This document shows positions 23,231 to 35,144 of a stretch of 64,000 nucleotides of DNA, one piece after another. The notes under the pieces were generated by a model. That model made no database searches. It saw only the letters and a list, made by a program, of their open reading frames with translations, and was not told where the DNA came from. Both the position numbers and the translations under genes were made by a program. Each line of letters starts with the position of its first letter. Position 1 is the first letter of the stretch. The stretch is from Nymphaea colorata (taxonomy: Eukaryota > Streptophyta > Magnoliopsida > Nymphaeales > Nymphaeaceae), in the NCBI RefSeq assembly GCF_008831285.2, contig NC_045142.1:3417001-3481000 (forward strand), read 5' to 3'.

Positions 23231-25215
23231 CTACGCTTCATCGAGTGGATAGCAAGTATCTTCGCCGCCGGTGTTCCACAAGAAATGAGCGTAATTCCCA
23301 GCGTAGAAAGTGTTGCCAGGGTCTGCAGCAATGGCTTCCAAGAACGTTTCTTCCGCCGCTGTGATGTCCTTGCGAGCCAACCACAGGAAATTGGCGTAAC
23401 GGCTGAGAGCCTCTGCATCAGGAGGTTGCGCTCGGACAGCTCTCTGGAAATATTCTTCCGCTCTGCACGTTAATCAGAAAGAAACCAAACGAACGAATTT
23501 AAGAACTCAATCGCTGCATGGCCACATAAGAGTTAAAAGCACAGATGACCTTTTAAAAGAAAATGAAAAACTCAAGAAGCAAACACTTTGAGGGACAGAG
23601 AGTTGAATCGACGAAAAACTTCCGTTGCTTTAGATTTTTTCGATTTAAGAATCATGGCGGTGATCAAAGCCAATGGTAAGGATTCGAAATGGATTCAGGA
23701 AGCTAGAGACAGTTCGTTTCACAATTGAATTGCCGGAAAAAGTGGGATGAATGCTTACCTATCGTGGTCATGAACGACGACGTAGAGGAACTGGGCGTAG
23801 TTGGAAAGGAGCAGAGGATTGTCGGGGTCCTCCTCGATGGCCTTCTGGTAAACGAGCTGCGTCCGGAAGTAGGTCGTCGGGTCGTCTGGCTCAATGTCCG
23901 CGACCACCGGCGAGACGAGCTCTCGCACCGTCTCGTGGTCCAGAGCCTCCCCTCTGGACTCCGCTTGCATCCTCGCTGCTTCCTCCACGAACGAACCCCA
24001 CACAGACCACTCATCCTCCTTTGTAGCCTCTCCCCGGCCAGACGTCGTCGTCGAGTTGCCGCCGGTCGACAACAAAGTGGAAGCGTCAAAGAGAAGCTCT
24101 CGCTCGAGCCGGCCGTCGCCGCCCTCAGTCCCTCCCGCCACTGGCGGCGATTTCCTTGTTCCACCACCAGAGCCTCCGCCAACAGAGAGTGTCTTCCCTG
24201 ACGATGAGGAGAAAGACATGACGTCGAATTTGGGGGTCTTGTTCTCTGAAGCAGGCGCAGCGACTGAAACGATGGTGGATGCCACAACAGGAGGCGGAGC
24301 CGGCGCGGCCAGGGCCGTATTGTGGCCCATGGAGTAGACGGTGAAGTTGGCAAGGAGGATCATCACGTAGACCATGAGGGTAGGGGTGCAGGAGAAGACC
24401 TGCTGGAAAAGCCACACGAAGGAAGCATGGACCTCCCTCTGCACGTTCACCAGGACGCCTCGGAGATCTTCGTAGAAGAGGAGCTGCCGGATGTGCAGAG
24501 TGTAGTTCTGTAGCTCCCTAATCATGAAGACCATGGAGGAGAAGGCCTTCTTCACCGAGCAATATCCTGACTCCTTGCCCGCCCCTCCCTGGTGTCTCTG
24601 GCTCTTTTTCTTCTTGAGCATCCGCAGGGACATGGGCATCTCGATGCTACCAGCCTTCCGCTCAATGCTCGCCCGGACGACGATTTCCTCCCGTTGGGGC
24701 CAGTTCAACGGCCGGAACTCCATCCACGGGGGAGCCACCGAGGCGTCGATCTTCGAATTGTGGGAGGGGTTTAGGCTGGAGGTAGGGGCTTCCTCTGCGT
24801 CGCTCACTCCTGATCCCGAGGAGATGGACTCCGCCTCCGCACCGCCGGCGCCATCCTCGGAGAGCTGGAAGTTGAGGGCTAATTCCTGAAGGTTCTTCAT
24901 GAATTCCTCCTCCGAGAAGCTCTCTAGCCCGGCGCTGCATGCCCTTCTCAGAGGTTTGCTCCCGCTCCTGGGTTTATCGCACGACCGTGATCTCGACAAG
25001 CTGGCCGGAGTCCCGAACAGAGAAGACCGTCCCAATCCTCGGCATGCCAGGCCCGCTTTCTCCCCTCCGTGCCTCCTCCTGGAGCAGGAGGCAGATGATG
25101 AGCAAGAAGGCGACCTCCCCCTCTGCTCGAACAAGGAGATTGCAGAGGCGAACGTCTGTGCGCAGCAAGCGTGGCGAAAGTGGAACTGGGTCGTCGTTGC
25201 GATCTGCACCTCCAT
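23231..25215 (-). CDS. plastid-like TPR-superfamily protein of unknown function
   Basis: There are two exons, 25215-23759 and 23462-23231, joined by a GT-AG intron (donor GTAAGC, acceptor GTGCAG) in closing phase, giving 562 residues. Residues 1-70 are rich in Ser, Arg and Cys with few acids, as in a chloroplast transit peptide. A conserved block near 163-204 (PPWMEFRPLNWPQREEIVVR and the following MPMSLRMLKKKK) matches the plant family of Arabidopsis At1g07280 and At2g29670 as I recall it. A hydrophobic segment at about 277-297 could span a membrane. A low-complexity Ser/Gly linker follows. The C-terminus has about three TPR-like helical repeats (452-554), with alternating A-x-x-x-DP-N motifs such as AIEEDPDNPLLLSNYAQFL and AIAADPGNTFYAGNYAHFLW. 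The single intron falls between TPRs. A TATA box lies about 640 bp upstream. The molecular role is not known; membrane-anchored, stroma- or cytosol-facing TPR scaffolding is an inference. Confidence 0.88.
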
Positions 25216-25233
25216 CTCCCTCCGAAAGCGAAA

Positions 25234-25357
25234 GCGCTACAAACTTTTTTCTCCCTGCCTCTCTTCGCAATCCTCGGGCTAATCTACAGAAAAAAGCGCT
25301 ATAAACTTTTCCTCCCTGCCTCTCTTCGCAATCCTCGGGCCAATCTACAGAAAAAAA
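25234..25357. repeat. 62-bp tandem duplication in the 5' leader of the TPR gene
   Basis: GCGCTACAAACTTTT…CTCCCTGCCTCTCTTCGCAA starts at 25234 and is repeated from 25296 (GCGCTATAAACTTTT…) with only a few changes. Because the TPR gene is on the minus strand, this lies just upstream of its start codon (25215), inside the predicted 5' UTR. Confidence 0.85.
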
Positions 25358-25466
25358 ATCGAGCACCCGCCTTTTCCTTCCAAATCTTGCCAAAGAAAGA
25401 GAGCTTTTTGCCTAAAAAGAAACGATCGAATTAGTCAAATTCTCGCTGCCTATTATATTCGACCTA

Positions 25467-25731
25467 CTGCAGGAAAAAAGGCGATCTGATTCCAAAATCT
25501 TCTTTCCGTCCCTCATTCATTCATTACGCGCAAGCAAGAAACGTATCTTCCTCTATTTTATAGAAAAGCTTTCAGAAGATCAGCAAAAACAGCAAAGATC
25601 AATTTCCAGCATACTTCACCGAACTACAAACACCATTTCCAATCGAAAGGAAGAAAAGTAGAAAACCCCTTTCGAGTTTAAAGAAGGAAGACAAGAATAG
25701 ATTGAAAAAAATGGTTGTCGGAACTCACTGG
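25467..25731 (-). other. possible 5' UTR intron of the TPR gene
   Basis: On the minus strand, CCA|GTGAGTTC near 25731 is a good donor, and CTTTTTTCCTGCAG ending near 25467 is a strong acceptor with a pyrimidine tract. Removing this ~265-bp segment would leave a leader between the TATA-predicted start and the ATG. Not proven. Confidence 0.35.
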
Positions 25732-25857
25732 CTATTACCGGAATATGGTCGAGGTTTTTGCACCTCACCACCTTCTCAGAGTGGCAGTGGCAGAACCCAG
25801 TCGACTCGAGAGTCGGGTTAAGCCCCCATCTCAACACCTCCCCAGATGACCCCCTCC

Positions 25858-25864
25858 TTTTATA
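25858..25864 (-). promoter_or_regulatory. TATA box of the TPR gene
   Basis: The minus strand reads GAAATATAAAAGGAGG, a near-consensus plant TATA box. Transcription would start near 25830, about 615 bp upstream of the ATG, consistent with a long and possibly spliced leader. Confidence 0.6.
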
Positions 25865-25869
25865 TTTCC

Positions 25870-28254
25870 CCGCCCACCAACACCCTCTCCCCTCTCTCGC
25901 TTTCTCCCTGTGCGTATACCAGATCGTATATGGCTACACGTATCTAGTGCAGGTCGACGAGCAGTGGCTGTACTTTAAGAAAAGAAATCAAAGCCCGATT
26001 CGTCCGTTCCCCGATATTTTCTCGGTTGGTGCCGCAGATATTTACTCCTAGTTGTCTTCGTGCTAAGGAATTTTCAAAGCCAGTTGTGGCTTGCTGTCAA
26101 TTTGTCACAGATGTTCATTCATCTCCTGCCCCCATCTCGTTTTCTCTGTGATTTTCATTATAAACTCGGCCACCGCTAAAAGGCGGAGCTCTGTTTCTCC
26201 CCACGAAGTTTCTTAGAAAAGAGCTTCAACGTTTTGAATCCAAGCACATGAATTTCTGGCCACAGAAATCAAAGGCGGTGGATAGATAGACCCGAGTCCC
26301 GTGTCAGGCGAGCTTGGCAGGAGTCTTAACGTCGGTATCAGGCTTGGAAGACCAATGGCGTCAAAATCGTTTCAGTATCGAATCGATTTGAGCCGCAAAC
26401 AACTCAGAACGGCTTATTCCGTCCATCTCGATTGAACGGTGTCTCTAAGATCACCAAGTCGGCCGATTTATATCGGTAAATTTCTTGTTCCTTTTGTGAT
26501 CTTGATTCTTTTCTCGATCTGTTTCCTGTTCCTGCTTTCTGTTTCTTCAATTCAAGTTTGTTCCATGCCTGATTCCTTTTCAGGTTGGAATTTGGAAAAC
26601 AGAATTCAATTACGGGGCGGGGAAGGAAGTAAATGCTATTGGTATCAGTGGGAATCGATTCGTACTGAACGATTCAACCTTTCATGGAGGCACTGTCACT
26701 CTTGACCATTAAAAAAAACATCTGAGTCAGATCAACAAGAATATTAAATCAGATCACCATGTTAGAATTCAAGAAAATGATCCATTGGATCTTTTTTTAA
26801 GGACAAATGCTTAATTAAAAACAAATTGATCGTTCTTATCTTCTGCGATTACTATTCAATATCTTTTAGAAATCGAAATCCAATTGTCTAATGAACCGAC
26901 AGCCACGTATTAACTTGCGCCTAGAAATCGCCTAGATTTTTTTTTTTAGTAAGAGGTTTCATTTGCTTTGCAGTTGAGGCCGTGAATCTTTCTCAACGGC
27001 TTCTGCACGGACGGATGGTATTTATTGGTTAAAAACAGAGCGCGGTGAAAAAGGTTTCCGCAGACTTCTTTTTTGACCTGGGGAGTTCCAAAACGATCTC
27101 CTTTTTAACCATGGTAACTCTGTAACATGTGAATGAAATGAATGCATGTTGCTGACTATTCCTCAAAACAAAAAGTCTCCAAACACGTCAAAATTTCTGC
27201 TTCAAGAACTGAGACGGGACACCAATCAAATATTCGGAACAAAATGGAAAAAAATTGCACCAAAACCGAGACAGGTAGGAACCTAAGTGAACCGATCGCT
27301 ATCAGTGGCCAAGGAGCCCACATCTGTTCGCGTTTGTACTCGGCTTGGCAAGATTTCCTGTGTCCCAAGATTTCCATAGGGAGCAGAGAAGAAGCAAAAC
27401 GCAAGGCCAATCTCTCACAGTGGAATCCAGCATTTGCCGGTTAAAGTTTTGAGTTAAGGGGCTGGGCTGTTTGATAACAAGAATGAGTGTTTCATAAATT
27501 TGCCTAAAAAATAACATAAATTCATAAAACATTTAAACAAGTGTTTCATAACTCTATCATAATTTTGAGATAAATTACCCACTTGTTGTTCTTAATGCCA
27601 AATTTTAAACTTCAAAGGGCATTTATACATATATTAAAAAAAAAATTAAGGAGGTAGTCGGTTTTTGCGAGCTGGTGTGAGCAATGGCTCACATCAGCCT
27701 ACACCTGCATTTGCTACTATGGCTAGTTCTCAAATCATTTCGGACCATACGAAGCAATCAAACACAAGTTAATTGACAAGTGAGTGAGTCTGTCAAATCT
27801 ACATGACGTGCTAGAGCCTAGACGAGTAGGAGAAGGAGCTGGGTTGTTATTATCTAGACCCAATTGTTTATATTTCTATTAAACCCTTCACCCTAGGCAC
27901 AACTCTTGGCCCCAAAGGCTACTAACAAAGCAAGTTGAGCGCTGGCAGGCTGCTTAGAGTGGTCATGAGTCCCATTTTCTTGAGTAGTATGCTCCTGAAT
28001 CGATCAAGTGAGGTGTGGTACCAAGCACAGCTCTACCCTCATGAGTAGGAGGACTTCGAGCGACTCAAGCGGTGGGATATCTCTTGTTCACCTGAAATTC
28101 TATACTTTTGTCATACTTTTTTTTTTGTAGGTCATCTTCTTCATGTTCCAAGCCTGGTTGAGCTAATGGCGGACGTGGTGACTGGTGTGAGCAGTTGCCC
28201 GCTAGTAACTTGTTTTTTTTTTTAAATTTTAATAGTCACCTTTAAACATTTATC

Positions 28255-28258
<4 letters not shown>
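25870..28258. other. intergenic, no supported gene
   Basis: Upstream region of the TPR gene, then AT-rich sequence. Repeated GTATCGAATCG/ATCGATT words occur around 26330-26700. From about 27460 (GGCTGTTTGATAACAAGAAT) there is a repeat-like AT-rich stretch. Words such as GAGCAATGGCTCACATCAGC near 27680 and GAGCTAATGGCGGACGTGG near 28160 look like fragments of the GGCGGAGCC-type elements found elsewhere. No exon is recognised. Confidence 0.5.

Positions 28259-28336
<78 letters not shown>
28259..28336. repeat. (TA)n microsatellite
   Basis: About 39 TA units in intergenic DNA. Tyrosine/isoleucine frames across it are compositional. Confidence 0.95.
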
Positions 28337-28340
<4 letters not shown>

Positions 28341-28789
28341 TGTCTCATTAAATATAAATATTTTTAACAGGTGCCCCTTCCAACCAATTTTTCTGGCTTC
28401 ACCACTCCGTCGAGCCCAGTCTACAACTCTCGACCATTTGACTTTTCTGTTTTCTAGTGAACTCCCACCATGATCACCACCTCCACTAGCACCAATTTGT
28501 TTCAAGCGTCCAGTCGTCGTTTCCATTTCCTGCCATAAAAAATAAGCAAAGAATGCATGAATTAGGTGGGTTTTCTTCGTCGTGGCCTCTTGTTTATTAA
28601 AATATCTCAACGGAGGGGAGTGACCTTAGGAGCCGAAGTAGACAGCAAGTACACGATAAACTGCCGGAAGGGACGTCGATGGCGGGGATGGACCCCGGCG
28701 AAATCTTATTCACGGTCCATATCGATTTGTGTTCTTCCCCATGTCAAGTGCGAATAATGTAAGTAGTGGGGTAGCATCAAGACTAATGT

Positions 28790-28905
28790 CTTTTCATTTT
28801 TATATATAAGAATTCAGGCCCTAATAAATTTATAGTCTCCATCATCTCTTTTCATTTTTATATATAAGAATTCAGGCCCTAATAAATTTATAGTCTCCAT
28901 CATCT
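28790..28905. repeat. exact 58-bp tandem duplication
   Basis: The segment starting CTTTTCATTTTTATATATAA at 28790 is repeated without visible change from 28848, each copy ending in TAGTCTCCATCATCT. Identity suggests a recent event. Confidence 0.9.
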
Positions 28906-29136
28906 CCTATGTCCTCATTTAGAAGGATTACCTCTTAATTTACATCACAAACGCACCAAATGTTTGTCCACTTCTTGGCCCATCAAACATTAACCGTTTT
29001 GGCTTATGTCGAAAGCACGGGATCTCCATTTTTTTCGTTGAAAAAGATGTTTCTCTTTTTTTCTTCTGTAGAAAATCAGTTTTGGTGTTTACCATTGGCC
29101 CCGCTTTTGCAATTTAATATAGATTCAATGGCTGCA

Positions 29137-29345
29137 TTCAGAGGTTGAGTTAGAAATATTTTATGACAGGACCGAATTAAAGTTTCTAAATTTTGACATG
29201 GACCAAAATATTATTTTTCAAAATTTTTATTTAAGATAAGTAAATTTTTTTAAAATTTACATGTAAAGTTTTTATCTTATTTACTTTTGAGGTGAGGTAG
29301 GGGTAGGGCCCTCCCTACCTTGGCTCATTCTCTGCTTCCATTTGA
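29137..29345. mobile_element. MITE-like element, GGCGGAGCC-type family (diverged)
   Basis: Starts AGAGGTTGAGTTAGAAATAT and ends with CTACCTTGGCTCATTCTC. The middle is AAATTTTGACATGG…AAAATTTACATGTAAA. The same order of words (TAGAAATTTTT, AAATTTTAAA, ACATGTAAATTTTA, CCCCTCCCTAGCCC-like) occurs at 34731-34928 and 61468-61640. No coding capacity; classed as a non-autonomous element by similarity between copies. Confidence 0.45.
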
Positions 29346-32300
29346 TGGCATAAAGTTTACATTCTCCAGGTTATAAGAAGGGGGAACTGTTTTAGGAAAG
29401 ACAATAAGATTATCTTTAGAAGGTGCTGGAAGAAGGGCCGAAACCGTCCCTCCTTCCCCTCACCCATATGGTCCAGGGCTTCTTTGAGACCTAAGTGGAT
29501 CCATGATGTTGAGGAATAATAATTAGTTACTAGTTCATTTGCTTGCATAAGCCGAATCAGCATAGGTCTTGAGAAAAATGTTTTAATCAAGGGAGTTTGT
29601 GTTGTTGAGTGAGCGTCAAAATCTCTCAATTAGAATGTGGTTTTCTTGGTAGCCAATCCGAAGGAAAAGGAATTTCATTTAAGAATGCACAAGTGAACTT
29701 GATTATTTCATCTGTCCATTATACCTTAGCACCAACATCTTTGGTGATCACCAACCAAACTCCATGCATAAATAAAAAAAAAAATTGTATGTTTACTTAC
29801 GACCATTCAAAAATTATCCCCATCTACTTTTAAAGTGTTTTCATGGGGTATTCATCTATGTAATGCAAATACGATGCAGTAAATTTGATAATAATTGAAT
29901 GGCATTCCCTTTCTGTTCCAAACCAAGAAACCACTTATACTAGTATATAGCTGCACTAGATGTTTCAATGCCAATATTTAATGATGTCAGACAAATGTAA
30001 ACTCGAACTTGAAACTGTGCAAACTGGTACGTCAAAGTGGCTGCATAGTTTATGGTCTTTTTTGTACCCTTTCCTTGCCAAGAATGAGCCAAACTTAGAA
30101 ACTAGTGGTCTTGATCTCCGCATCCATGATTTCCATCTACATTTCTATTTGAAAAAGTTTCTTCATTTAATTCCTTTTGGGTGGGCAGGAAATTAACAAT
30201 CCACCCCATTTTATGTCTGAAGACCCCAATTTGCCCTATCCTTAGGGCCTTGAATTGTGTTGGAGTAAAGTACAACTATCAACAAGAGCAGCATCGTGAT
30301 CTCACCGTTTACAGTACAAGGATGTAGCACCTATAGGAATCCTTTTAGCAACATGCGTTCGATGCAACCACCTACCCTACCAGTTATGTTATGTCCCTTA
30401 GAGCCACATTTTGTTGCTTAATTCGTTCTAGAGATACGATAAAAATTTTGATTACCACACAAACTTTTTATAGTTTTTCTTTCTTGCTGCTTCATTTAGC
30501 AACACATAGATTTGTAGGAGCCTCAAGGGACATATGGTAGTTGGTGGAGTCAGTGGCACTTGAAGAGGTGCATTTCTAGTTGGTGGTGTTGTTGTTTTTT
30601 TTTTTAAGGGTCATTCCATTGCCTCTAAGAAAGATCATTGGCTCTCTCTACACATGCTTCCTGGGTTTACAGAGCATGTTTCGGAACTTTTTACAGGTAC
30701 ATTAAAAAGTGATATAACCATTTCAGAATTCAAACACTAGTCCTTATAAAAGGTGAACCACAATACACTACCATCCCTAGGGTTAATTTCTAAGATACCA
30801 TGCCTCTTTAAAGAAGTGCATCTTTAGTTTAATTCGTGTAGATACCATGTCTTTTTATCTTAGATAGTGGGAGTACCTAAATTTGTCATCGATAAGCTCT
30901 GAACTCCACGATAACGACAACATTCAAAAAAAAAATTTCCATGCAACGGGTCGAATCCTCTGGCTCAACCGGGAAAGGAAAAGGGCATAGCTCAAGTAAA
31001 CTTTTACTTAATATATAATATCTTGGCGCCATAGACGGACGAAGGGTTTGCCATTAAAAGACTTGATGGACTACTATTCTTGTAATAAGATCTTGTTCTT
31101 ATCATCCAGGGACGGCCCAGATTGAATTGGCACAAAAGGATCATATGAACGCCGTGTTTTCTTGTGGTTTCATACTTTCAGTGTCATATGTATATGTTCT
31201 TTAAAAGTGAGAAAAGAAAAACGAAATGTCAGGCAGCAGGATGGTGCCGCATAATGCATGCAGCTTTTTTGTTTCTGATTTATTGATTCTTTTTTTTTTA
31301 CACAGGTAGATGACATGAACAAGCAACCAAATTTGTCACTGGGATCTGAGGAATTAACTGAAAGGATCTACAGAGAAAGCAGAAATTATCATCTGTTTCT
31401 GTTTGCTTTCCCGTAAAAAGAAAACTGAAAAGGAAGGGAGATACTCATGATCTCTCTCTGGATTGAAATTTTCGTCGACACCCGAATTCTTGGCACTGAG
31501 GCCCGAGGGATTCTGAACGGCGACGTGAAGACCGTGGCCACTTCACGTGCCTTTGGGATGAGAAAGACCAGTCGGCCCTCGGCCAACGCTAGAGTCCTTA
31601 TCTCCTCATCTACTCGCTTAGCTCGTGTCCCTTCGATCCGATCTTCTCTACAACCCTTTGTTTTTCTCCACCATCTTTATCTATGTACAGAAGAATGAAA
31701 GAAAGAAAACAAAGATCAGGACGGATTAATAAATGTGCCCACGACAAAAGAACATTCCCCTCCACCGTCCAAAATCCTCATCAGCACGAGAAGTACTCGC
31801 TTCTAGTAGTTATCGACTCCTGCTCTTAGAGCGGAAGAGTTTCAGAGTCAGCAGAATGCTAATGAATTTGTTACAAGAAGATAAGGTCCGCCATCAAAGT
31901 CGATCATCGTGGTGGCGTTCTCCAGAACGCATATCTTGGCGTGCCGCTTTATCTGTTCGAAAATTGAGATGGGCATAGGCTTATCCAGCACAGGTTCATA
32001 AACTGTTTGATCAAATGTGCACCACTGATATTGATTTTAGTGTCGACTATAGACATGGGTATAGATAGCAGAGAGAGCTGTGCTCAGGCGTTCGTGGCAG
32101 ATTCAGAACCCTCCATCTAAGATACATGGTATTGGTACACGAGAAGATTTCATTTTTTCTGATGACAAGCTCTGAAAAGTTTCTCAGAGGTTCGGTCTAA
32201 TGGAGAGGTCATCACAATATGACAGACCGACACCTCTTTCTTTTCCTTCCCGATGGAGTCCCTTCTGTTAGCTCCATCGGCTCTTACTTCTTGGAGTTAT

Positions 32301-32771
32301 GATAAAGCTCACTGCCGACCAATGAAAAGCGACCGAGTTATTCTTCTCCAGGAGCTTCTGCAGCAAGCTTAAAAGGGAGCTCCAATCATGCAGTATGGTC
32401 GCGTTTTGTTGTTATTGTACTTTTTTTTAATAGACATGCGAGACAGAGAGTCGAACAACTTAAGGCTCAGATATTTTTTAAGAGGCAGTTTTTTTCTATG
32501 CTTGAAACAGAGATATTCACACTCAGAAACATGAGAATAACAGTCAAAATAAGCAGGTGAATAATGATTAATTAACGGTCAAGATTGTAAGAACTTGTTC
32601 TTGGCAAGAAAGTGGCTGGCGCCGATAATTCTGGTGCTTAACCATTAATGTTAGTCGATCAGCAACATCAAAGAACCTGAGTAAATTGTAATTACTGTGG
32701 AACTTTCATGCGAACAAGTTCAAAAATTTGAAACGGGGACGTCTGCAGTCAAAACCATTCATCACAGTCAC
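29346..32771. other. intergenic, no firm gene
   Basis: AT-rich with scattered poly-T/A runs. The patch at about 31450-31690 is GC-richer and open on both strands over roughly 200 nt. On the minus strand it is open through a peptide containing LAEGRLVFLIPKAREVATVF, but I find no domain, flanking exons or family. It may be an exon of an unrecognised gene or a decayed pseudogene fragment. The rest shows nothing. Confidence 0.4.
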
Positions 32772-33095
32772 ATGCAGAACAAGCGATGCTTCGTAAAGCT
32801 GCCCCTCTTTCTCTTTTTCCTTGCCTCTCTTGGTTTTGCTCGCGTCCACGCAGAGAATCATCAATCCCCAGTTGCTCAACTTCCTAAAAGAATGATGGAG
32901 CGAGCTTGCAGATCGAAAAGTCCACTCATTCTCTTGGCAAATGCCAAGCATAAATTAAGCACCCAAATGGATTAATCTTCTATTGCAGAAACCCCAAAAC
33001 AGGATGTCCCTCATTCTGCGAGCAAAATGAGCCCAGTGGCTACTGAGAGTGAGGAAGGCGGTGGCCCCATAGATAAGAGTGAAACGCTTCTTTAA
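32772..33095 (+). CDS. candidate small secreted protein (unrecognised)
   Basis: The start at 32772 opens with a textbook signal peptide: a basic n-region (MQNKRCFVK), a hydrophobic core (LPLFLFFLASLGFA) and an AxA-like cleavage site (RVHA|EN) near residue 27. Unspliced, the frame stops at 32975 (67 residues). A 69-nt intron (32920-32988) with a weak donor (AAA|GTCCAC) but a good AT-rich 3' end (TTCTATTGCAG) joins in phase to a second exon, 32989-33095. That gives 84 residues ending GGGPIDKSETLL. The mature part is basic, then acidic, and has one cysteine. It matches no plant peptide-hormone family that I know (not CLE, RGF, PSK or CEP by its tail). It has no neighbours that suggest a role. 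It could be a precursor of a processed peptide or a chance frame. No transcript evidence is available here. Confidence 0.4.
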
Positions 33096-33828
33096 TTAGC
33101 GCCATCGCCATGCATTAACGTTGTCCCCACGTAGAAAGGCTGTTTGCGTGTAGGTGGGGCTGCTGCTACTTTTGGCTCCTTCCCCATCAGAATCAGAAAA
33201 GTTTTGCATCTTCCTGTTTATGTTTTTATGGTTAAGGAAACCACTCGAAAGCTTAGGGTGGCCATGGTTGTACAGGTAGTTTAGCCTGTCTTCTGTGGCT
33301 GTAAAATGTTTAAGACCATGCCCTTTTAAATGCAGATGAAGCTAATCGTTCTACTGCTTCATTTTGGAAAGATTGGTTCAACTACTCAACTTGAGTGTCT
33401 GAGATTTCTTCTCTTTTCTCAGAAAACTAAGCACGTGAAATGTTATCACACCAGTAGTAGTTGGAGTGTGTGGAGCATGATCCATACTTAACCGGCTTTT
33501 CTAATTTTTTCCGTAAGTTGGTGGGTTTCAGTAGGAGCACTCCTTGCTCGGAAGGTTGGAGGTTCGGGGAGCTACCACTCTCAAAGCAATTTTTTTGTAA
33601 GTTTGCCCTAATGTTCAAGGAGAGAAAGTTGAGTGTGCCATGCGCTATGTATGTATACAAGTAAACGAGGAAAAAGACATTTTGGTAATTTATTAAAAAG
33701 AAATATCTTCTATAATCTTTTTATTTTTTTCACTATTTTTGTCTTTATAAAAAGTTTTTTTTAATATAAACTAAGGGTATTTTAGTCATTAACCTTATTG
33801 ACTCACAAAAATTCATGCACCGTTATTG
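33096..33828. other. intergenic, nothing recognised
   Basis: 3' flank of the candidate small gene, then AT-rich DNA. Short frames at 33427-33664 on both strands overlap each other and have no recognisable features. Confidence 0.5.
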
Positions 33829-34015
33829 CGTATATAACCAGGTTCAATGTTTAAGAGGAGACAACTTCTTGTATTCTTTGGTTCTTCTGTTATAGTGAAA
33901 AAACTCTTTGCAGTCATGGGTAAGTATATAACCAGGTTCAATGAAACAGAGGAGAGCTTCTTGTAGTCTTTGGTTCTACTGTTATAGTGAAGAAACTCTA
34001 TGCAGTCATGGGTAC
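33829..34015. repeat. ~92-bp tandem duplication
   Basis: GTATATAACCAGGTTCAATG occurs at about 33830 and again at about 33923. Both copies run through TTTGGTTCT…TGTTATAGTGAA and end GCAGTCATGGGTA. Divergence is moderate. Confidence 0.85.
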
Positions 34016-34461
34016 AGGAGAATCTTGTTTCCGAACCACATAAAATCCTTGTGTTTTCTTTTTCCTCTTGTTTAGTTGGCTCTTTTGATGCAGTAAAAAA
34101 AATAGGGTGTCTCATTCCTAACTAACAAACGAGTGTATTAATCTTATCATATTCAATTCGTAAAGGGTTTTTGTCGTGAACATAGAAATGAAAAGAACAA
34201 CAAAGTTTGGTGACCAGGCCAAAGCAAAAGTTAATGGCTTGTGCTTCGTCAATCAAATGGATGCTGTTAATATTGGCATCAGCGTTAATGTAACATTGGT
34301 TTGATGACCAACATGTTTTGTTGTCTTCATTTAAAAGTAACTTTAGATATTTGACTTAATTTTAAAAATAAAAAGCCAAAACAGGCTGCTATTACCAACT
34401 TTGGATCCTTCGGTTGAACTCCTTCAGAACATAAACTTCAGCTTTTCATCGATTATATTTA

Positions 34462-35115
34462 GGGATGTCAACAGATTGAATTTAAAACCAATAAACTCTT
34501 AACCGCTTTCACTTTTTCATATGTTTGCATATTGAGATTCGAATGTCAATGAGGGAAAGTTACATCTGAAACTGAATCTGAAATCTAAATTCACAATCGA
34601 AACATGATATGAATTTGATATTTGAATTCACATCCAAATCCGAGTCCATATTTTTAAACGGAATCAATCGACTTTCAAAATGTAATGATATTGCATATAA
34701 GATTTCTTAATCCAATCGAATGTTTATGCCTGGAGGCAGAGCTAGAAATTTTTTGTTCCAAGAGACAAACTGTTTCTAAACTTTAAAAGTGGCCAAAACA
34801 TAGATTTTTTTCAAATTTTTTTATGTAAGTTCAATTAAAATTCTTAAAATTTACAAGTAGAATTAGTGTTCCTAAATATCTAAGGAGGGATCATGTCCCC
34901 CGCCAGCCCCCATTGCCTTTGCCCCTTCTTATGCATGTTTGAATCCGAATATGAAGTATTCTTATGCATGTTTGAATCCGAATATGAGGTCGAGCCGGAT
35001 TAGTCTTAATTCTAAATTCAACCTAATTTCTTAATCGAACATTAAAATTTTTTCATGACTTTGTTAGACGGTTCAATTAAATATCTTATCTAAATCCTAT
35101 ATATTGACATTCTTA
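34462..35115. mobile_element. MITE-like element with GGATGTCAA termini, interrupted
   Basis: Begins AGGGATGTCAACAGATTG and ends …ATATTGACATTCTTA, which gives inverted termini of the GGATGTCAA type also seen at 49676-50094. The body is made of degenerate AATCCGAATTTGAATC words. It is interrupted by a second element at about 34731-34928. No transposase frame. Ends are approximate. Confidence 0.5.
34731..34928. mobile_element. nested MITE-like insertion (GGCGGAGCC-type)
   Basis: GGAGGCAGAGCTAGAAATTT at the left and CCCCCGCCAGCCCCCATTGC at the right flank an AAATTTACAAGTAGAATTAG core, matching the elements at 29137-29345 and 61468-61640. It lies inside another repeat, so it inserted later. A short duplication of TTATGCATGTTTGAATCCGA sits just to its right (34930-34990). 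Confidence 0.4.
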
Positions 35116-35144
35116 ATTATCATTCGCATAAATTTGATAAAGGT

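Noticed and set aside
23703-24353. 216-residue minus-strand frame and several plus-strand frames across 23700-25300
   Set aside because: Shadows of the GC-rich TPR gene exon; composition is Arg/Pro/Ser-rich and no family is recognised.
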